This document shows, in pieces, positions 61,523 through 64,000 of a stretch of 64,000 bases of DNA. The stretch lies in the NCBI GenBank assembly GCA_964546285.1, contig CAZJJK010000004.1, positions 17,000-80,999 of the forward strand, given 5' to 3'. The notes beneath the pieces were generated by a model that was not told the DNA's origin, ran no database searches, and saw nothing but the letters and a program-made list of their open reading frames with translations. Source of the stretch: CAZJJK01 sp964546285. Its GTDB lineage: Bacteria; Spirochaetota; Spirochaetia; Treponematales; Breznakiellaceae. The first letter of the stretch is position 1. Each line of letters opens with the position of its first letter. A program made the position numbers and the translations under genes.

Positions 61523-62011
61523 CTAATGAGTTTCACTCGTGAACTTTTTCTTCAATTCATTAGCCACTATCTGAGGAACCATGGCTGAAACATCTCCTCC
61601 ATAAGAAGCTAGCTCTTTAATCGTGGATGAACGCAACACAAAGTATCTAGGATCAGTCGTAATAAATATGGTTTCAATGGCTGGATTAAGCCCTTTATTA
61701 ACCATTGAAAGATCGAATTCATAAGCAAAATCACTTACTCCACGAACACCTCGTAATAAAACCTTGATATTACTTTTTTTTAGGAAATCAACAACAAGCG
61801 TATCACATCGGCTAACCGTAACATTAGACCAATGCTTTACTAATTCACGAATCATCGCCAGCCTTTCTTCTGCCGTAAAAAGAAAGTGTTTTTCCTTATT
61901 TACAGCGACAACAATGTGGATTTCATCAAATATTTCTCTGGCCCGCTCCACAATATTTAAGTGACCAAAAGTTGGAGGATCAAAAGAACCGGGAAAAGCC
62001 GCTAACAACAT
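61523..62011 (-). CDS. coaD: Phosphopantetheine adenylyltransferase
   Basis: CoaD transfers AMP to 4'-phosphopantetheine, the penultimate step of CoA synthesis. The nucleotidyltransferase motif FPGSFDPPTFGHLNIVERA opens the protein; VDFLKKSNIKVLLRGVRGVSDFAYEFDL and LRSSTIKELASYGGD follow. 162 residues is standard. No Shine-Dalgarno precedes the ATG, and the predicted transcript start coincides with it, implying a leaderless message. Confidence 0.96.
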   Translation of the reverse strand: MLLAAFPGSFDPPTFGHLNIVERAREIFDEIHIVVAVNKEKHFLFTAEERLAMIRELVKHWSNVTVSRCDTLVVDFLKKSNIKVLLRGVRGVSDFAYEFDLSMVNKGLNPAIETIFITTDPRYFVLRSSTIKELASYGGDVSAMVPQIVANELKKKFTSETH

Positions 62012-62017
62012 TGATCG

Positions 62018-62046
62018 ACACTAACAAGCATAAGCTCTGTCGTCAA
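62018..62046 (-). promoter_or_regulatory. Promoter of coaD, predicted leaderless
   Basis: On the minus strand TTGACG (62041-62046) is 17 nt from TAGTGT (62018-62023). Only 6 nt separate the -10 box from the coaD ATG at 62011, so transcription should start at or next to the A of the ATG. Confidence 0.6.
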
Positions 62047-62070
62047 GATAAAAAAAGCCTCGCGTATAGT

Positions 62071-62099
62071 TTGACGGTCCCTAAACGATAAGATAAAAT
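62071..62099 (+). promoter_or_regulatory. Promoter of the lipoprotein gene at 62107, predicted leaderless
   Basis: TTGACG (62071-62076) is 17 nt from TAAAAT (62094-62099). Only 7 nt separate the -10 box from the ATG at 62107, leaving no room for a ribosome binding site. It is divergent from the coaD promoter with 24 nt between the two -35 boxes. Confidence 0.65.
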
Positions 62100-62106
62100 A
62101 CCTCCA

Positions 62107-62973
62107 ATGCGTCGATTCATATTGTGCGTTTTATTTCCGTTCTATTTCGCGTCTTGTTTTTCATCGCCGGCTATCAAGCTTGCGTCAGCTGAGAAAGAAG
62201 AGCTTAAGCCTAATACCGAAAGAGTCATATCAAATGATCTAGATGAAATCACTGATAAATCTAGTAAATCTGTCATTGAAGAACTAATAGAACCTGTCGA
62301 AACTGGCCAGGTACCCGATATGCCAATAGGTAATTCCGTAAAGGAAGGAGTTTCTCTTCCTGAACCAGAACTTGGATTGGAAGAAAACAATGAGTTGGGA
62401 AATGATATTAACGATCAAACTCTAGGCAATGCTCATGGGGATCTTGAGCTTCGAAGCATTGAGGGAATATTGGATGATATAGAATATATTGACGTAACTG
62501 AAAGTGAAGACTATCCAACTCATAAAGATAATCATGAAGAGTTTGAACCAAAAATGGCGGACAACGATGAAAATATAAATTTCGATCCAAGCTCAATAAG
62601 CCCTGAAGTTTTTGATTCCACTAAAGCGGAAGTCCAAGCTCTGATTTTATTACTTAATGAAATTATCAGGGAAAGGAATTTTAATACCTGGAAAACATAC
62701 TTAAGTGCTCGTTATGAAGACGCGGTAAGTAATCCTCTTTTTTTGGATAGAGTCTCTCAATCAACAATATTGCGGCGCCAAAATATAGTCCTGAAAACTC
62801 TCAGAGACTATTTTATTCATGTTGTGGTACCCTCACGCGCTAATGATAGGGTCGACGATATAGAATTCTTTGGGACTAATCGTGTTAAAGCCTATACAAT
62901 CAATAATAAGGGTCAACGACTTCGGCTGTATGATTTAGAGCTGACACAAGAAGGCTGGAAGATCATTAATTAA
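62107..62973 (+). CDS. Putative lipoprotein with acidic linker
   Basis: The signal MRRFILCVLFPFYFASC ends with a lipobox-like FASC, predicting lipidation at Cys17. Residues 20 to about 180 are Glu/Asp/Asn-rich and probably disordered. The C-terminal 110 residues look folded: NEIIRERNFNTWKTYLSARY, then FIHVVVPSRANDRVDDIEFF and LRLYDLELTQEGWKI. I do not recognise the family. Its promoter lies directly at the ATG. Confidence 0.72.
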   Translation: MRRFILCVLFPFYFASCFSSPAIKLASAEKEELKPNTERVISNDLDEITDKSSKSVIEELIEPVETGQVPDMPIGNSVKEGVSLPEPELGLEENNELGNDINDQTLGNAHGDLELRSIEGILDDIEYIDVTESEDYPTHKDNHEEFEPKMADNDENINFDPSSISPEVFDSTKAEVQALILLLNEIIRERNFNTWKTYLSARYEDAVSNPLFLDRVSQSTILRRQNIVLKTLRDYFIHVVVPSRANDRVDDIEFFGTNRVKAYTINNKGQRLRLYDLELTQEGWKIIN

Positions 62974-63002
62974 AGAATTGTGGCTATGGGATATAGTATT
63001 TT

Positions 63003-63024
63003 TTCTGAAGAGGCTATTTCAGAA
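63003..63024 (+). terminator. Possible weak terminator
   Basis: A 7-bp inverted repeat (TTCTGAA with TTCAGAA) around an 8-nt loop lies 30 nt after the lipoprotein stop, followed some bases later by ATTTTT. Stem composition is AT-rich, so termination strength is doubtful. Confidence 0.3.
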
Positions 63025-63089
63025 GTCTAAATTTTTGGAATCTGACAATTAAGGCATTTAGCGTTATGATGAAATTGCCTTTACCGTTA

Positions 63090-63117
63090 TTGACTTTCGG
63101 CTAGAGTACCGTAAAAA
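63090..63117 (+). promoter_or_regulatory. Possible promoter of the HEAT-repeat gene at 63159
   Basis: TTGACT (63090-63095) is 16 nt from TAAAAA (63112-63117). The leader would be about 35 nt and contains a GCCGG/CCGGC hairpin (63128-63145) directly before the ribosome binding site GGGGGAG. Confidence 0.45.
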
Positions 63118-63158
63118 TATAGCGTTAGCCGGATAATTCACCGGCGGGGGAGTATGGA

Positions 63159-63893
63159 ATGGAAAACCGAAAGTTCGCCTCAATGCTGTTTGTCTTCTTA
63201 GCGTATACTGTTGTCATGGTTAGCGCTCAAACAAATAGTGAACGCGAAATGACAGTTGAGGAATCGTATCTAGAAGAATCTCTGGAAGTAATGGTAATAA
63301 AAGAACAGTCGCGCTCGGAAAGCCGCGATATGAAATTTGTCGCTTTAGAGTATATTCGTGACGCGATAGAAGGCGGTCGCGCCGCTGAGGATATTTTTAA
63401 ATCTTTGGAGTATCTAGCTCTAGAAGGCGCGGTCAATAAAAGCCGAGAGGGGGGAATAGGTCCTGTAGTTAATAACTATCCGGATGTTAGGGCAAAAGCC
63501 GTTTCCTTCCTTGGTGAACTTGGCGGGGAAAATTCTCACGATGTTCTAATACGGGTATTGAAAGCTGAAACGGAGCCAGCCGTAATTACTGAAGCGGTAA
63601 AAGCCCTTGCCGCCATTGATATTGATGATGATGAGGATGAAGCGTTGACGACTATAGCTTGGGTTGTTGATTCTTTTAACACGCTTAAGCCGGACAACGC
63701 TGTCGCCGTATCCGCTCTATTCGCCTTTGATAAAATTGCTGGCGACAATGGCGGTTTTAAGAACTCAAAAGCGATTCAAACGATTATTTCCATAGCTGAC
63801 GGACCGTATATTCGTGAGGTTAAGACTCAAGCGTCCAAATTATTAGATAAACTACGCCGTCAATCAGCCACGGCGCAGAAGTCTAATAAATAA
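63159..63893 (+). CDS. Exported HEAT-repeat protein
   Basis: A signal peptide (ASMLFVFLAYTVVMVSAQ, about 7-24) is followed by a charged segment and HEAT-like helical repeats: VRAKAVSFLGELGGENSHDVL, VITEAVKALAAIDIDDDEDEAL and VSALFAFDKIAGDNGG. 244 residues. The repeats suggest a protein-binding solenoid in the periplasm. It resembles in layout the larger HEAT protein at 14501-15862, but the two are too different in length to be close copies. GGGGGAG precedes the ATG. Confidence 0.78.
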   Translation: MENRKFASMLFVFLAYTVVMVSAQTNSEREMTVEESYLEESLEVMVIKEQSRSESRDMKFVALEYIRDAIEGGRAAEDIFKSLEYLALEGAVNKSREGGIGPVVNNYPDVRAKAVSFLGELGGENSHDVLIRVLKAETEPAVITEAVKALAAIDIDDDEDEALTTIAWVVDSFNTLKPDNAVAVSALFAFDKIAGDNGGFKNSKAIQTIISIADGPYIREVKTQASKLLDKLRRQSATAQKSNK

Positions 63894-63945
63894 AGCGCTC
63901 CAGGTAAGACGAACGGATAGTTTTCCATCTGTTTTCTATATTGTT

Positions 63946-64000
63946 TGAGAGATGCGGGACTCGAACCCACCACCTTCAGCTCCGGAGGCTGACGCTCTAT
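63946..64000 (-). tRNA. tRNA-Arg (anticodon CCG), 3' part only
   Basis: Read on the minus strand, the anticodon stem TCAGC/GCTGA encloses the loop CTCCGGA (anticodon CCG). The T arm GTGGG-TTCGAGT-CCCGC and acceptor strand ATCTCTC with discriminator A follow. The 5' part lies beyond the window edge. CCA is not encoded. Confidence 0.9.

Overview
The window looks like a chromosomal segment of a spirochaete close to Treponema. The support is family-level: a cytidylate kinase fused in frame to ribosomal protein S1, a very long N-terminally extended GreA, a rpoD-dnaG cluster with a zinc-ribbon coiled-coil gene, a mreBCD-mrdA-rodA cluster, and many exported TPR/HEAT proteins and lipoproteins. By eye the DNA is moderately AT-rich, and TTG or GTG starts are common. 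Two runs of exactly 100 N (16552-16651 and 24811-24910) are scaffold gaps. No phage, transposon, integrase or CRISPR array is visible. No stretch over 300 bases lacks a gene, once rnpB and the tRNAs are counted.

Layout. 1-15.9 kb (+): a transcription/translation block (rimP-nusA-infB-rbfA-truB-ribF-rpsO-pnp), an M16 peptidase, dut, two LptF/LptG-type permeases, tgt and an exported HEAT-repeat protein. 15.8-21.6 kb (-): a TPR protein, the long GreA and a membrane VWA-domain protein broken by a gap inside a tandem repeat. 21.8-25.4 kb (+): rpe and three TPR/exported proteins. 25.6-26.7 kb (-): PRPP synthetase. 26.8-38.3 kb (+): recA, folK, scpA, scpB, an rRNA pseudouridine synthase, cmk-rpsA, a GAF/AAA+/Fis regulator, a membrane TPR protein, a CHASE2 adenylate cyclase and a lipoprotein. 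38.4-45.0 kb (-): the rod-shape and elongation peptidoglycan operon (TPR-mreB-mreC-mreD-mrdA-rodA). 45.1-56.4 kb (-): one long tightly packed run from a YkgJ-type protein through a metallo-beta-lactamase-fold protein, a small ORF, a giant OmpA-like protein, mltG, dnaG, rpoD and a zinc-ribbon protein to the RNase P RNA. 56.5-64 kb (mixed): tRNA-Tyr, tRNA-Thr, aroH, a membrane protein, a HIT protein, thiamine pyrophosphokinase, cca, rnc, acpP, rpmF, coaD, a lipoprotein, a HEAT-repeat protein and a partial tRNA-Arg(CCG).

Most of the window is conserved housekeeping. The points that most deserve a second look are: (1) the VWA protein, whose apparent C-terminus is a frame artefact of the gap and whose real product probably carries a 14/28-residue PRDN repeat and a conserved C-terminal domain; (2) paired divergent promoters that imply leaderless coaD and lipoprotein mRNAs; (3) a RibF whose riboflavin kinase half is eroded; (4) NusA with an added C-terminal zinc ribbon; (5) a Ca2+-loop-like motif in the sensor part of the adenylate cyclase; (6) rnpB transcribed from the tail of the rpoD operon.
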